64,000 nt of DNA from Sarocladium kiliense (taxonomy: Eukaryota; Ascomycota; Sordariomycetes; Hypocreales; Sarocladiaceae): the NCBI GenBank assembly GCA_030734395.1, contig JAUZTG010000007.1, positions 186,001 through 250,000 on the forward strand. The letters are read 5' to 3'. Positions 31,851 through 43,458 of the stretch are shown one piece after another. How positions within the stretch are numbered: the stretch's first letter is position 1; every line of letters begins with the position of its first letter. The translations under genes and the position numbers were made by a program. Under the pieces are notes generated by a model that made no database searches, was not told where the DNA came from, and saw only the letters and a list, made by a program, of their open reading frames with translations.

Positions 31851-33480
31851 TCAGTAGCGTCGCAACTTACGAGGATCCTCGTAGCCACCGCCCTCGTACC
31901 CACGCTTGCGGTTGTCATCATCGCGCGGCCGGTCGAAGTCCCTGTCGCGAGGATCGCGATCACGGTCACCACGGTCACGGTCCCCTCGGTCACGATCTCC
32001 ACGGTCGCGGTCGCCTCGGTCCCTATACCCACCGTCTCTCCCACTGCGGCTGCCGATGGGTTCCATGTTGCTGCCAGTCTGTCGACCTGCGTCTCGGCCC
32101 CCGAAACGGCCACCTCCATCGCGACCGCCATCGCGAGGACCGTCCCGGTAGCCGCCACCCTGCCTGTCTGAGTCGTAACGGCCGCCACGTCCGGAGTCGA
32201 ACCCACCGCTGAAGCCGCGGTCACCATTACGGCGGTCGAAGCCACCAGGGCCACCAGGAGCATCGCGAGGCGGGCCGTAACCATTGCGATCGCCACCGCG
32301 AGGGCCAAAGTCGCTGCCACCCCTGAAGCCACCTCCGCGGCCGCCGAAACCGCCACGGAACCCACCGCGGCCACGTCCGCCCTCGAAGCCTCCCTTAAAG
32401 CCACCACGGAAACCGCCAGGGCCTCCGAAGTGTCCGGGTCCAGCTGGGCGCGAGAGCATAGCACGGGTGTAGCCTCGGCCGCCGAGACCGCCTCCCAGCC
32501 TTCGAGGCTTCCAATCCTTGACGGTCCTGCCCCGTTCGACGTCGACTTTGATGCGGCGATCCTTGATCCTGATACCATCCAATTGGTCTAGAGCAGCTAC
32601 TCACCAAAGCGCACCATGGCGCGTGTGTCAGTAAAGCTTACCATAGAGAAGTCGGCCTTTGCAGTGGCCTGGGATTTCAAAGAGGGATGCAATTGGAAGA
32701 AGGATGGTGGAGACTGGGCAAGCTTGAGGGCCCTTTTCTGTGTCTCGCAGTTCATACCCCTAGACTGGCAAGCTTGAGGGCCATGTCTTCGGGGGCAGGA
32801 CCCAAGGAATGGAAGGGGCAGAGTGGCTAAACAAATCATTGAAGGGGAGAGCAAGGGGGAGATAATTACCTCTCATGTCTTTCTCGCGTTCGAACACGAC
32901 AAAGGCATAGCCTCGGTGAGCCTTCTTCTTCTTGCCGGGCTTCTCGTCGGCATGCGTATCCGTAATGATGCGAATCTGTGACATGTCAACACCTGGCGCT
33001 GAACTCCTCACGGAGGTATGGGGGGACATACACGCTCGATGGGTCCGAAACGTCCAAACTCCTTCTCGAGATCGCGCTCATCGGCATCGTAGCTCAGCCG
33101 CGCGACAATGAGTGTCTTGAAGGCATCGCCTCGAATATTCGGGTCTTCATTCGGCTTGTCTGCAGCGCCGCATATTAGCGTCCTTGTCTCTCACGAAAAG
33201 TTTCCTTTGCAGTCTCACATGTCTTGGGGGCCTCCGTCTTCAACGCCTCGACGGCGGCCAGCTTCTCCTCCTTCTTGCGATCGCGCCGTTGCAGCCAGCT
33301 CTCCGTCGGATGATAAACATCCGTCTGCTTGTACTCTTCGAGGGCTGGGAGGTACGATGCGAGCCCGCTGATAGGTGCGGTCTTGCGCTTCTCGGGCGCG
33401 TAGTCTGATGGCTCGACCCAGCGCAAAGGGGGCCGTGGCGCGAAAAGCGCGAGGAGATTGGGCGGGAGCTTGTCGGTCAT
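31851..33480 (-). CDS. SNP1: U1 small nuclear ribonucleoprotein 70 kDa (U1-70K)
   Basis: Exons 33219-33480, 33032-33159, 32870-32975 and 31851-32596 give 413 aa. It binds U1 snRNA stem-loop I and helps define 5' splice sites in the nucleus. The N-terminus LPPNLLALFAPRPPLRW is the conserved U1-70K start. The RRM is encoded across exons 2-4: FKTLIVARLSYDADERDLEK (RNP2 region), HRGYAFVVFEREKDMR (RNP1) and LDQLDGIRIKDRRIKVDVER. The C-terminus is a long Gly/Arg-rich region with four RDRGD repeats and ends DPRKLRRY. Introns 1 and 2 are 59 and 56 nt, but intron 3 (32597-32869) is 273 nt and contains extra splice-like sites. Divergent from mL43 over 361 nt. Confidence 0.93.
32711..32782. repeat. Two near-identical 21-22 nt direct repeats inside U1-70K intron 3
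   Basis: AGACTGGGCAAGCTTGAGGG begins at 32711 and AGACTGGCAAGCTTGAGGG at 32762. The copies differ by one inserted G, their starts are 51 nt apart, and they lie in the 273-nt intron. Confidence 0.85.
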
Positions 33481-33841
33481 GGTTGGAAAATTATGATATC
33501 GGATGTAAAGGAGTGACAAGAAAAGGGACGGTTCGTGAACAGCGTCGCCTTTGGGAGAAAAAGGGAGGGAGGATGCAGCGTTGATTGAAAGGAGACGGAG
33601 TCGAGAGAGCTCGAGTCGCGCAGTGATGAAATTATGCTGTTGGCCTCGAGAAAGTGCTGGCGCTAAAGTCAATGGAGTGCAGGCAGCCACAGGCCAACGG
33701 CAACGGCCTCCATGGTGCGGCTGAGGCGGGTTCTGCCGGACTTTTAGCGACGGCGCTGTGGTTTTTCTGCCTCCTGCGCTCGACGCCTACCAACGTGCTC
33801 CATCAGTCTCGTTGTTGGAATATGAACACGCGATTGCGACA
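33481..33841. promoter_or_regulatory. Short bidirectional promoter, U1-70K / mL43
   Basis: This 361-nt region between divergent start codons of two housekeeping genes should contain both promoters. No known site is asserted. Confidence 0.45.
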
Positions 33842-34401
33842 ATGACGGTACTAGGGCTGCGCACTGTAGCCAAGGGCCAGGTAAGTAAATGGCCACAGTG
33901 CAGCTCTGTGGTACTGTGAGACGTTGATGGACTGACAATCACCCCTAGAATGGCGTTGGCGCCTTCATCCTTCAGTGCAAGAAGCTGGACTTCCACTATT
34001 GCGACTGGGCCGGCAGCTCCAGGGGCATGAAGTAAGATCTATATCTATAACTACGGCGGAACGATCGCAGTGCGTTCTTGAATGACCTCAGCTAACGTGT
34101 CTTGACCAGCGGCTTCATCAAGTCCCTCCTCCCCAAGTTCGCCGCCGCCAACCCCCAAATCGAGTTCTCCGTCTCTCCCCGCCCGGGCAAACATCCCGTC
34201 GTTGTTGGACACTATATCAACGGACGCCAGAAGCCAATTTGCGTACGAAATCTGTCGCCGTTCGAGATCATGCAGAAGGTCGAGCTGCTGCGTGATGCCA
34301 GTGGCGAGAAGTTGAGGAAGACGAACAAGCCAGTCCTGAGCACGAAGCAGAGCGTCAGAGGTGTCTGGTCGCCGTATCACGGCAAGGGCGTTGCTGTATG
34401 A
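33842..34401 (+). CDS. MRPL51: Mitochondrial ribosomal protein mL43 (L51/S25/CI-B8 domain)
   Basis: Exons 33842-33880, 33949-34031 and 34110-34401 give 137 aa. The first exon codes only 13 residues (MTVLGLRTVAKGQ). It is a thioredoxin-like protein of the mitochondrial large subunit. After the first splice it reads NGVGAFILQCKKLDFHYCDW, then SSRGMNGFIKSLLPKFAAAN across the second splice, and later GHYINGRQKPICVRNLSPFE, all diagnostic for mL43. Length equals yeast Mrpl51 (140 aa). Its 3' end converges on triosephosphate isomerase, about 200 nt between the stops. Confidence 0.93.
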
Positions 34402-34605
34402 ACGGATTATTGGCTGGCTTGGGAAGCATTGCGGCGGATTTGTACAGCATGTGTATAATATGGCATCACGATTTCTAAGGCATTTGGGCACCTTCGACCA
34501 CCCTACAATAGAAAGGAAGCGAATCCAAAAACTTTTCATCTTTATTCAAGGCTCTTACTACCAGGTGTTTGCGTGATTTTCAGCAACTGATGTCTCGTTG
34601 ATGGT

Positions 34606-35589
34606 CTACTGCCTCTTGGCGTTGATGATGTCGACGACTACAGGCTGGTCAGCTTCTTCAGTGGATATATGCAAGGAAAGAATGGACTTACAAGCAGGCT
34701 TGAGAGAGGCACCACCGACGAGGAAACCATCGATATCGGGCTGCTTGCTGAGCTCACCACAGTTCTTCTCGTTGACACTGCCGCCGTACAGGATCCTGGT
34801 CTCCTCGGCGACCTTGTCGCTGACGCCCTTGAGCCAGTCACGGATGGCCTTGTGCACCTCCTGAGCTTGCTCAGTGGTGGCGACCTTGCCAGTGCCAATG
34901 GCCCAGATAGGCTCGTAGGCAATGACGACCTTACTCCAGTCAGAGATCTTGGCCTTGAGAGCCTCCAGCTGCTTGCTGACGACCTCAATGGTCTTGCCAG
35001 CCTCACGCTGCTCGAGGGTCTCGCCGCAGCACCAGATGACACCAACGCCGGCCTCAGTGGCGACCTTGGTCTTGGAAGCGACGAGGTCGTCGGACTCGTT
35101 GAGGATGGTGCGGCGCTCGGAGTGGCCGAGGATGGCCCAGGTGATGTTGCTGTCCTGGAGCTGGGAGACGGAGATCTCGCCGGTGTAGGCACCGTTGGGC
35201 TTGTCGAAGACGTTCTGGGCGGCGACCTCGATGCCGGAGCGGAGGTGCTCACGGACGAGGAGGAGATAGAGGGCCGGAGGGGCGATGACGACCTCTGTAG
35301 CGGAAGTGAGGTCAGTATTTGTTTGGGTAGGGCTAGGCTACGGTTGAACCTTGGGAGTAACAGACCAGTGTTTGGGTCGAGATCAGCCTTGTTCAGGTTG
35401 TTGACAATCTCCTTGATGGACGAGATAGACCCGTTCCTATTGTGCAATCAATCAGCACCCTGAAGTAATGCCACGGGATTCCTTGATGCGAGCAATGACC
35501 CTGAGGCAGACAAATACCCCTCGCGTTGTAGATGGTGGGGTGTTTTCTCACATCTTGAAGTTGCCGCCGACGAAGAACTTGCGAGCCAT
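34606..35589 (-). CDS. TPI1: Triosephosphate isomerase
   Basis: Exons 35552-35589, 35366-35436, 34692-35294 and 34606-34637 give 247 aa; introns are 115, 71 and 54 nt. It interconverts dihydroxyacetone phosphate and glyceraldehyde 3-phosphate in glycolysis. Visible: MARKFFVGGNFKMNGS with the active-site Asn/Lys joined over intron 1, AILGHSERR with the catalytic His, VVIAYEPIWAIGTGK with the catalytic Glu and loop 6, and ILYGGSVNEKN plus DGFLVGGASLKPAFVDII across the last splice. The final exon codes only ten residues. The intron 2 donor is GTCTGT rather than GTAAG/GTATG. Complete and expected to be essential. Confidence 0.97.
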
Positions 35590-36673
35590 GATGACTGATT
35601 CGGAAGAATATTGTGCTATAAGATTCAAGGATGGATGAACAGAAGTTCGCGATGAGGATTGTCGCACGAGGAGTAGAGTTGAGGGTATCGAGGTTTGTAG
35701 GCGTGAAGGAAAAGTAACGCGGAGGGACGACGCCATGGAGGGGTAGGTACAACGCACAGCTCGCTGCAGAGGGCTGCTGGAGACGGTCCTGGATACCTCT
35801 GGCATCCCACCATCCCACCCAAGTTTTGGGGCGACCCACCCTTTGTTCGCACTGTTGTCGATAGCTCTTGAAGCTGTACCTCCCCTGTAGAGTTCTCGTT
35901 ACTCTATCTTTGCGGTCAATTGCCTTAACCGTGGCGGCGTGAGTGAGATGGGGACGTGGGGGAAGTTGTTCCCGAGGAACATCAAAATGGCCGGGAAAGC
36001 CCGACACTTCCTAATCAGAGACACTTGCAGTGACACATTACAAGGCATAGCCGAGGTCATCACCAAGATTGCTGGAGTATTCCCAGTGGTCTTCACCTTT
36101 GCCGTCAATCAAGTCATCTCGCTGTGAAGACTCGGGGTACAGATCTCTCGTCCATTCAAAGCATTGAAGCCGCCTATCTCTATCTGCTGTCCATTCTTCC
36201 ATACATGAGAATCTTGCTCTCGTGCGTCTTTCCATACCATGTGCAACATACATAAAACTCAACCGCTTCACGTACTGTGACCCAGAGAGCGGTGCATCCC
36301 TTCCCGGGGGAGGTCCTGTTCGCTGGTCCGTGTGTGGCTTGGCATCCATACTCTATCCATGGCATCATGGCCGCAGTCCACTCTATCTGATGAGAGATTG
36401 ACTCTCGAAGTGGTGCTTTTGGCCGGATGCGGTTCCGGGGTTCCTGCTTGGTGTGGTCACCATGAGCTCCTTGGAATTCGCCATTTGATCGGCGAGCCGG
36501 GCGCGGATTGGGGCCTTCTTTTGGGCTTTGTTCCTCTGTTGTATCACTCTGCACTTGCAGGTGTTGTAGTTTGATTTGTCCTATCCATCAGCAGATAGAG
36601 ATTCCGTTCCGCACTGCGCTTGGTTTCAGCAATTGTTATTGACTCAGGCTAAAACGTCGACACTTACATTTGT
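35590..36673. other. Intergenic, no gene seen
   Basis: About 1.1 kb between two minus-strand genes: the TPI promoter side and the 3' side of the C2H2 regulator. Short open frames only. Confidence 0.4.
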
Positions 36674-38335
36674 TCAGCCGGTGGCTGTGTAGACCCTGGC
36701 ACGGGGCGCAGTGATGATATCTGTCCTGGGGTGGGTGCTCAGATCCGTAGTCATCTTTGCCATGGCAGCAAGGTGCTCCTTGACTCTGGTGATGTGGCCG
36801 ATGTTGCCAATGTCTTCAGGGGTGTTCAATCCGCTCCGGAGGATAGATTCCACGGCCTGGCGGTGCTCCAGCCACTCATCAATCAGGGGCTTAGCGGAAA
36901 CGCGCGAGGCCTGAGGAGTCGGCAGGGTCTTAACAGTAGTCTTCCGAGCATTTGGGGCCGGGGGCTCCTGAATATCGGTCTTACGCTTGCGACCCTTGGT
37001 CGACTGTTGCGCAGCAGAGGGGGGAGATCCGCCGGTGCTTCCGTGGTCATTGTGCACACGCTTCATGTGGTCCCGGAGGTTCCATTGGCGAGGGAATCCG
37101 TTGCCGGGCTGGGCACGCTCACATCCTGGGTAGGTGCAGCTGAAAGGCTTCTCACCGTGTCCGTGCCAGCCGTGAGCCTCACGCTCGTGACGGAGGAGGC
37201 AAGCTGTGGATGAAAACTTCGCGCCGTTGCAAGTGGGAACCCTGCAGGTGTACGGCTTCAGGTGGGAATCTACGAACTTGCTGCAACGAATTGTCAGTCA
37301 ACATTCAAGACGCCATTTGTTGCCGATACTTACTCGTAGTTGCATTTGAGCTTCTCGGGCTTATGTGTGCACTCCTCATTGGGGTCGTTTTCAAATGGGC
37401 AGTGGTACAGTCCGTCGGCGTGTGGCTTCACATCCTTGTAGAGGGGGTGGTTGCGGGCATCAGTCTCGTTGGACTGGCGGCGAGCAGGCAGCACGCCGTT
37501 TAGGATGGCCTCGTCCTTTTGGGATCCAGGCAGAATGTTGAAGTCGTCAGGTCCAAGGGGCTTCCGGTCCAAGCTGTTCCGAGATCGTCACGTTAGTTTG
37601 AGTTGGCGGGCAGAAAGCAATCACGACTTACCTCGGCGACTGGCATGCAATCTCGGGTGAGGAGTGAGGGCTCAAGGGCAGAAGAGCAAAAGCCTCGTCG
37701 ACAGTGGAAGGTGAGGAAGTCCGGGAAATGTTAGAGAAGCATTCCCATGACAGAGGAGAATCGTTCACATCAGAACCGAGGGAAATCTGGTTGTTTGAAA
37801 CAACCTGCATGGGGTCGACATTGGTCACTTGGTACGTGCCATCTCCGAGCCCCAAGTGGTTCAACTCAAGTGGGTATTCACCCCAGTACATCTGGGTTGG
37901 GACACCAGAAGTAACATCCAGCAGGACATTGTTCATTCCTGGAAGAGAGCCATCGGTTTGGGATCCGTCGCGGAAAGCAGAAGCATTACCTGTGCTGTGC
38001 GCATGGGACAGCTGAGACGATCTTGAAAGTGCGGAAGCACTCGATCTGTTCGAGTCCATCCTGGACATGGCATGTCCTCCTTGTGAGACGGAAGCAATCC
38101 TTGAGTTTGTCCAGCTGTCCACATTCTGGGTAGGGTCGAGCCTGGCTCCACGGGGCGTGCTTGTTCCAGATGTGAAAATGGGCTCCTCATGTTCTCCGGA
38201 ATGGGAAGATCCGGCATCTTGGAAGTCTTGCAGGTTCTGTGGACCTTCCACTGTAGTTCCCCACGACGACATCAGGAAGTCTGTCTGTGGTTCTGTTGAG
38301 GGGAAAGAAAACATTCCGGTGGTACTGGATATCAT
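36674..38335 (-). CDS. C2H2 zinc-finger transcription factor
   Basis: Exons 37632-38335 (start uncertain), 37334-37573 and 36674-37280 are joined across introns of 58 and 53 nt. The first 235 residues are Ser/Thr/Gln-rich and probably disordered activation sequence. Then follow YHCPFENDPNEECTHKPEKL with KCNYDKFVDSH over the splice (first finger), CRVPTCNGAKFSSTACLLRH (second) and CTYPGCERAQPGNGFPRQWN with RDHMKRVH (third). This spaced array, with long inter-His/Cys loops, is a fungus-typical class. After the fingers comes a basic stretch (KGRKRKTD) and a helical C-terminus. The ATG at 38335 (MISSTTGMFSF) is the first in frame. However, the sequence just upstream ends like an intron (CTAAC branch, then CGCAG at about 38371), so a further 5' exon is likely. 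Confidence 0.8.
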
Positions 38336-41300
38336 AGTTTGTTGAGGATAGCTGTAGTCGCTGCGTTGAGTTAGTGTGCTGTGTTCCACTCAAATATGTA
38401 CAATAAACAAAGACAACGCCAGGCCTGAGTCAACTTTGATCCTGCAAAACGGTCAGAACTTCACTTTCACATCGGTTCGAGGGGAGGCAGTCGTCTACAA
38501 ACCAGGCCATAAAAGAAAGTACGGTTGGCTGACAGCAAGTACTTGCAACCCAGGGTCCAGAAGGTCAGTCGTGTCACGCTTGTCCGGGCGTAGTGTAGTC
38601 GGGGAGGTAAAGTCGGCAGACGGAAAAGGTGAGGCAGAAGTGCTCCAGTTCCAGGGTCGTGTTTAGCTGTGTCCAGCACCAGGAGGGTGTTGCGTGTCGT
38701 CATCCAGTAGTACAGTCCATGGTTTGGGACGAAAGTATTCTAAGAATTGTCGTGTCCACGCAGAAACATCAAGGTCGATAAAAGCCCAGAGAAATCCCGT
38801 CGTTGGTTTGTCCTTCGGCATGAGATCCGTAAATGAAAGTTCTTGCTCAGGCCAGAAATAAATCCAGTGGAATTGATACTACGGCCGCGGCTGCGACAGC
38901 AATCATTTTGGATTGCGAGAACCAGGCGATGCCTTGGATCATGACACTACTGCGAGACGCTAAGGCAGAGTTGTGATTTCCTGGGTATCCATTCCGGGAG
39001 TCCTTGTGGCAATGTAGTCCAGAAGTATCAGGTTCGTTTCCATCCTGGCAGTTCCATTTGTGGCCATAGTCGCACGGGTCCATGTCTCCTTAGGTTTCCG
39101 GCATCCAGTGGCTCAAGAGAAAGAGAAAGCAGTCCAGGAAGAATAACCATCCGCTGGATAGAGTCTGTTGTTGATCGTTCTTCAAAACGCAGTTTCGAGG
39201 GAGATACTTGCCATTTGGCTTGAATTGAAGCCGCATCAAAATATGATGTCTTTATTATTGTGATTCACAACCCGGCTCGGGTGTGTCCATTTGAGGTCCG
39301 GAAGTCCTGGTGGAAAATCTCCTGGGAACAAGCTGGTTGGGAAGTCCTCATGAGGTCCATGATTGAGTCCGTGGAATTCCAGGAAGCAAGACAAGTCTGA
39401 CAGATAGGAAAGAGGACATGAGGTTGTTCGCGAATGAATCGCATACAGTAACAAAACGAGAAACAAATCCCTGGAAGATAAAAGTAAGAAACAGTACCTG
39501 GAGAGCGAGCGGATCTCATCAAGATCAGTGTTATGACGGCCAGGCATGTTGACCGGTTGTGGCACCACAAGGGCAAGTGTCATATCCAGAAGGCAAGAGA
39601 GCAATTGGCTCTTTGGTTCAAGGCACAACAACTCGGATCAAGCTTATAACTCGGATCAAGCTTGGGAAGCTCGCGAAGTTGGTGGCAAATGCAAGTGTCA
39701 CGATCAAGCGACTCTGTTGGTAGTTGTTGCAGTGATCCAGGGAATCCTTGGGCTGTCTTGGACAATCCTCTGTGGCCGGGTGGCAAAAGTTGTGTCGAAG
39801 TAGCGTTGCTCAAGAAAGAAAAGGTAGGGTATTTGGGTATGGATGAGACAGCAAAAGAGACGAGGCTGAAGATAGTTGGGCACGAATATTGGGTTGAAAG
39901 GAATGAGAAAGAGGGAAGGGGACGAGGATGGCCCAACGCAGGGGAGCGCGGGTTTTATGACCAACATCGATGCCCAACCTCAGGAGATCTATGCCAGGAT
40001 CATCCCATGAGACATCTTGGATGACGCGCCCGCTGCACTGGACGCAGCAGCGTACGGGCCGTCACACTGGCCGCAGGAGTGCGTTGGCGCGGAGTTTGCG
40101 GATGGCGATAGGCTGGCTAAGCAGGGATACCGCTGCACGGGGATGGGACTGGTTGGAATCCTGCTTCAGAGAGGGGGCTCGGTGGGTAGCTGGAGCTTAA
40201 GCGTCCTATCACCTTCGCAAATGCCACGAGCTGCATTGCCAGCTCAGCACTGCATGAGTCGTGCAGCTCTTCGGTGGAGGGACCGGTGCACCAGCGACGG
40301 GAGGAGAGGAGAGGGCAAGGCGGTAGCTCAACAGGGAGAGTCCATGATGTGATTGCACAGACCCAGCCATGCGCTTTTTCTCACTACCATTCGCCATGAC
40401 CACTTAAGATGACCGGACGAGGATCTGTTTCGAAAAAGGAAAGCCAGCGCCGAGGCATTGGTCAGAGCTGGTCTTCGTCATTGCAGTGTACGAGAATGTT
40501 GGAGACAAGTAATTATTCGCGCCGTCCCGTTGGCTTGCGGAGGCTGGGCTTGCGGGCACGGGCCGCGTCAGTAGTGGCCTTTGGATGAGGCCAACGGACG
40601 AGTGGGTGAAGACGCTTGCGAGTTGTCTCGTCACACCGCTTCCGTTTCGACAGTGCCGTCACACTTTTGGCGCAGACTGGCCCAGGTGCGGCTTTGACTT
40701 TTGGCTACGACTAGGCCAGCACAGAAGCTACCAGTGAGTGGGGTCAGAAAAGGGGAAATGGTGAGCCAACTGTTGAGAGTCGACTTTAGAGACATCTGCC
40801 ACTCCTGCTTGAGCGGCCAGCAGGATGAAGTTGATGGTCTTCATTGGTCTCAGGAGCTGCAGCATGTGCAAGATGGATGCCACGCGCAGAGCTTGTAAAT
40901 AGGTGGCCTGCATGGACCCCGCCAGCTGTCACAGCTCTTGAAGCTCTTGCAGCTCTTGCAGCTCTTGCAGCTCTTCTCTCCCAATCGAAGCCATCACCAG
41001 ACGTGACACCGAAACGGTGCCCCCCTTTTTGTGATGCGTCCTCAGTGCGGGGAGCCGCATCGCTGACTTGTACGAAAGCACGACGGGCGTGGCATGATGG
41101 GACGGTGACCAGTGGACGGCCAACGATGCACCACGACTGCTTGAAGCTGCTGCTGCTTGTTGTGCGACCACAGCGTCCAGGCACGTGAGTGGCTCTCGGA
41201 GCGGAGCCGCCGTTTCCGAACCTCCAACAACGCATCACGACGTGTCACTGCACTTGCCTCGCATTGGCACCCGAAGCCTCTCAGAGCGGTGCAAGGTAAA

Positions 41301-41515
41301 TCCTCCAGTCTATTCATACTTCGTACATATTCCACATTACCTCTCGTCCTTATCAGGGAGTTTTGGCCGAGCCATGATGCGTTGTTCCAGCTGGCATACA
41401 GCAGCATGCATCCGCCTCGGCGTCCCTTTTGTAACGCCCGCGAGAAAGTGCAAAGCCAAGCATCTGAATCCAATCGCAAGCATCCTCCCGCCTCATCTTC
41501 GGAATCCAACAACGC
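38336..41515. other. 3.2-kb gene-free stretch, probable long leader of the C2H2 gene
   Basis: No gene is supported here. An apparent 3' splice site on the minus strand at about 38371 implies a spliced 5' leader for the C2H2 gene reaching into this stretch. A 78-codon ATG frame (38467-38703, minus) could be an upstream open reading frame. A 15-nt direct repeat (ACTCGGATCAAGCTT) lies at 39631 and 39649. Confidence 0.4.
40933..40977. repeat. Nonamer tandem repeat, five units
   Basis: Five consecutive 9-nt units of the form AGCTCTTGC; the first and last vary (AGCTCTTGA, AGCTCTTCT). On the minus strand one frame reads repeated Glu-Leu-Gln, but no gene is supported around it. Confidence 0.9.
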
Positions 41516-43458
41516 CTAGAATCCATCCGGCAGCTCTATCACAGCCGGGTTGATCGTATGCTGTGCAAAATCACCACTCGCAACCGCACTATACCAGAGC
41601 TCCTCCAAAGCCCTGTCCGCTTCCTCATCAATCGTCCCGACCAGCTCTGCCAACACTGTCCTCGCCGAGTGCCAGCTGTCTATGCCCAGCACCCGGCTGA
41701 CCAGCTTGATGTTGTCGTTGTACACCTCTCTCCACTTCTGCAGCGTTCTGTGCTCAACGGGCGTCACCGCCCTGCCAGAGTTGGCGAGAGCCGCGCCGAA
41801 CATGACGCACCAAAGCCAGAGTGGCTGGCTCCACGTGCTTGACCGGAGATACTGCTCCCCCGAGCTGACATCGTCGATGAGCTGCTCCAGCAGCCAGTCG
41901 ATGAGTACAACATCCACGATCCGGTGTCCAATCTCTCCACAGAGATAGAAGAATGTCGCGATGAAGCTCGTCCGGCTACTTCTCGGGTCGCCATTCAGTA
42001 TCGTCGGGACGAATTGGTTCGGATCGAACCCTCGCGAGATTTCGTAGTTAAGATTCAGGTCTTGTGTGTGATTTTGCCACAGCCGTGCCGCCTGCGTGTC
42101 TGTTTCTTCCCACCAACCGTACCTTGGCGCTGCTCGGGGCGGCAACGCAGATATATCCCAGATCGAGGCGAACAAGAGTGCCATGAATGTTGGTTGGTAC
42201 TCTGGCACATTGACAAGTCTCCCAGTCCGTCCTGTCCTCAATCCGTCGCCAACCCTGCCAACTCTTGTCAGTCCTTTGTCCTCGAGCACATCAACCTCCA
42301 ACTTTGGTATATCTTGTCGCCAGCAACGCACATTTTCAGCATTTTCTGAGGCAGTGAAATACCCTGGACATTCCCTGATACGCCCTGAAGCGCAGCAGAG
42401 ACTCCTCGGAGATGTTGTGACGATGAGTACAACTCACCTACAGCGCCCTTGAAGTCGCACGAAGTCAGTGAAAGTTTACGCCGGGCTTCGGTGTGTATTT
42501 TTCTACCTCTGTCAGCGCCAAAGCGGCGATCGCCAGCATTGTGTCGCCATTCTGCGCTGTCTCTGCTCTACAGAGCTGCTCTCGAGCGAACTGATAGGTC
42601 GAGGCTTTGTGGTACAAGAATGGTATTCGGACAGTGTCCATGGACCCAGTGACCCACGCCCATTGGCAGGCGGAGAGCATGAGGCACATGTGCATGTACC
42701 CCGGGTTCTCGAAAGCTCGTTGGATCCTGCAGGACGTTAGCTCGCCAACGGGCGCTCAGCGTCTGTTGCATGCACTTACGCCGAGGACTCGTGCTGTCGT
42801 ATCATCGGTTGTTGGCCCCATACTGAAAACTGCGAAACTATCAAGGACATGTTGTGAGTCTTGGTTCTTCTTCACCCCGCAACGGTGCAACATAAGGATG
42901 GCATACAATGCTTCAAGAGTCGTTTCGACGCCTCCGGAAGGTCCTCGAAGGATCCTCCAACATAGTCGTTGAGAATAGAATTCGGAACACCAGCCAGCGG
43001 CGCAGCTATGGGTTGGCGCTGCAGCTGCAGTTCAAGGCTTGGTGTATTGCTGCCACTGGCGCTGGCGATTGAGGTCCCGGCACTGGATGCGCTGGATGGG
43101 AGAGCCTGTTCCGGGCTCGGGTAGATGCACTCGCTACCAGTCTGAAGACAGTTCGTGCTGCAATGCCAATGACCGGTCAGCCAGGAAACCTTGAGTTGAT
43201 CCATGTACGCGTGCGCTGGAGACGGACATGACACAATCCAGCCCAGACGATCCGCCCCACGGCGACGGGCTGGGGGCCGGACATCGAGGGACGCAGGAGT
43301 GCGTGCGTGCGTAATAAGGGAGGTCTGGACGGGCGCATTATGTATACATACCACAAAGGCTTTTGCTCGTCGCATCTAACATGTCTGCGCTTGCACGTTT
43401 GACAACCCAGCTTGCTGCGGCGGTGGAAACGTCTTTTGCGCTCTTTAGGGGGAGCCAT
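41516..43458 (-). CDS. Zn2Cys6 transcription factor
   Basis: Six exons inferred: 43352-43458, 42907-43157, 42822-42780, 42726-42480, 42447-42296 and 42254-41516, giving 512 aa in one frame. The N-terminus is basic (MAPPKERKRRFHRRSK) and the binuclear zinc cluster follows: CQTCKRRHVRCDEQKPLW, then CTNCLQTGSECIYP over intron 1, with the expected C-x2-C-x6-C and C-x2-C-x6-C spacing. A Ser-rich linker precedes the regulatory part (RAFENPGYMHMCLMLSACQW). The C-terminal 250 residues resemble the fungal-specific regulatory domain. The first and last coding exons are firm; the 43-nt third exon and the GTTGAT donor of intron 5 are the least certain. The target is unknown. Confidence 0.75.

Noticed and set aside
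31655..32578. 307-codon Ala/Val-rich frame in the U1-70K region
   Set aside because: Alternate frame of the Gly/Arg repeat region of U1-70K; the repeat suppresses stops in several frames.
34669..35463. 264-codon frame antisense to triosephosphate isomerase
   Set aside because: Runs across true introns of the opposite gene and has only Leu/Asp/Gly-rich low-complexity sequence.
38467..38703. 78-codon ATG frame upstream of the C2H2 gene
   Set aside because: Not called as a gene because it shows no family character; kept only as a possible upstream open frame.
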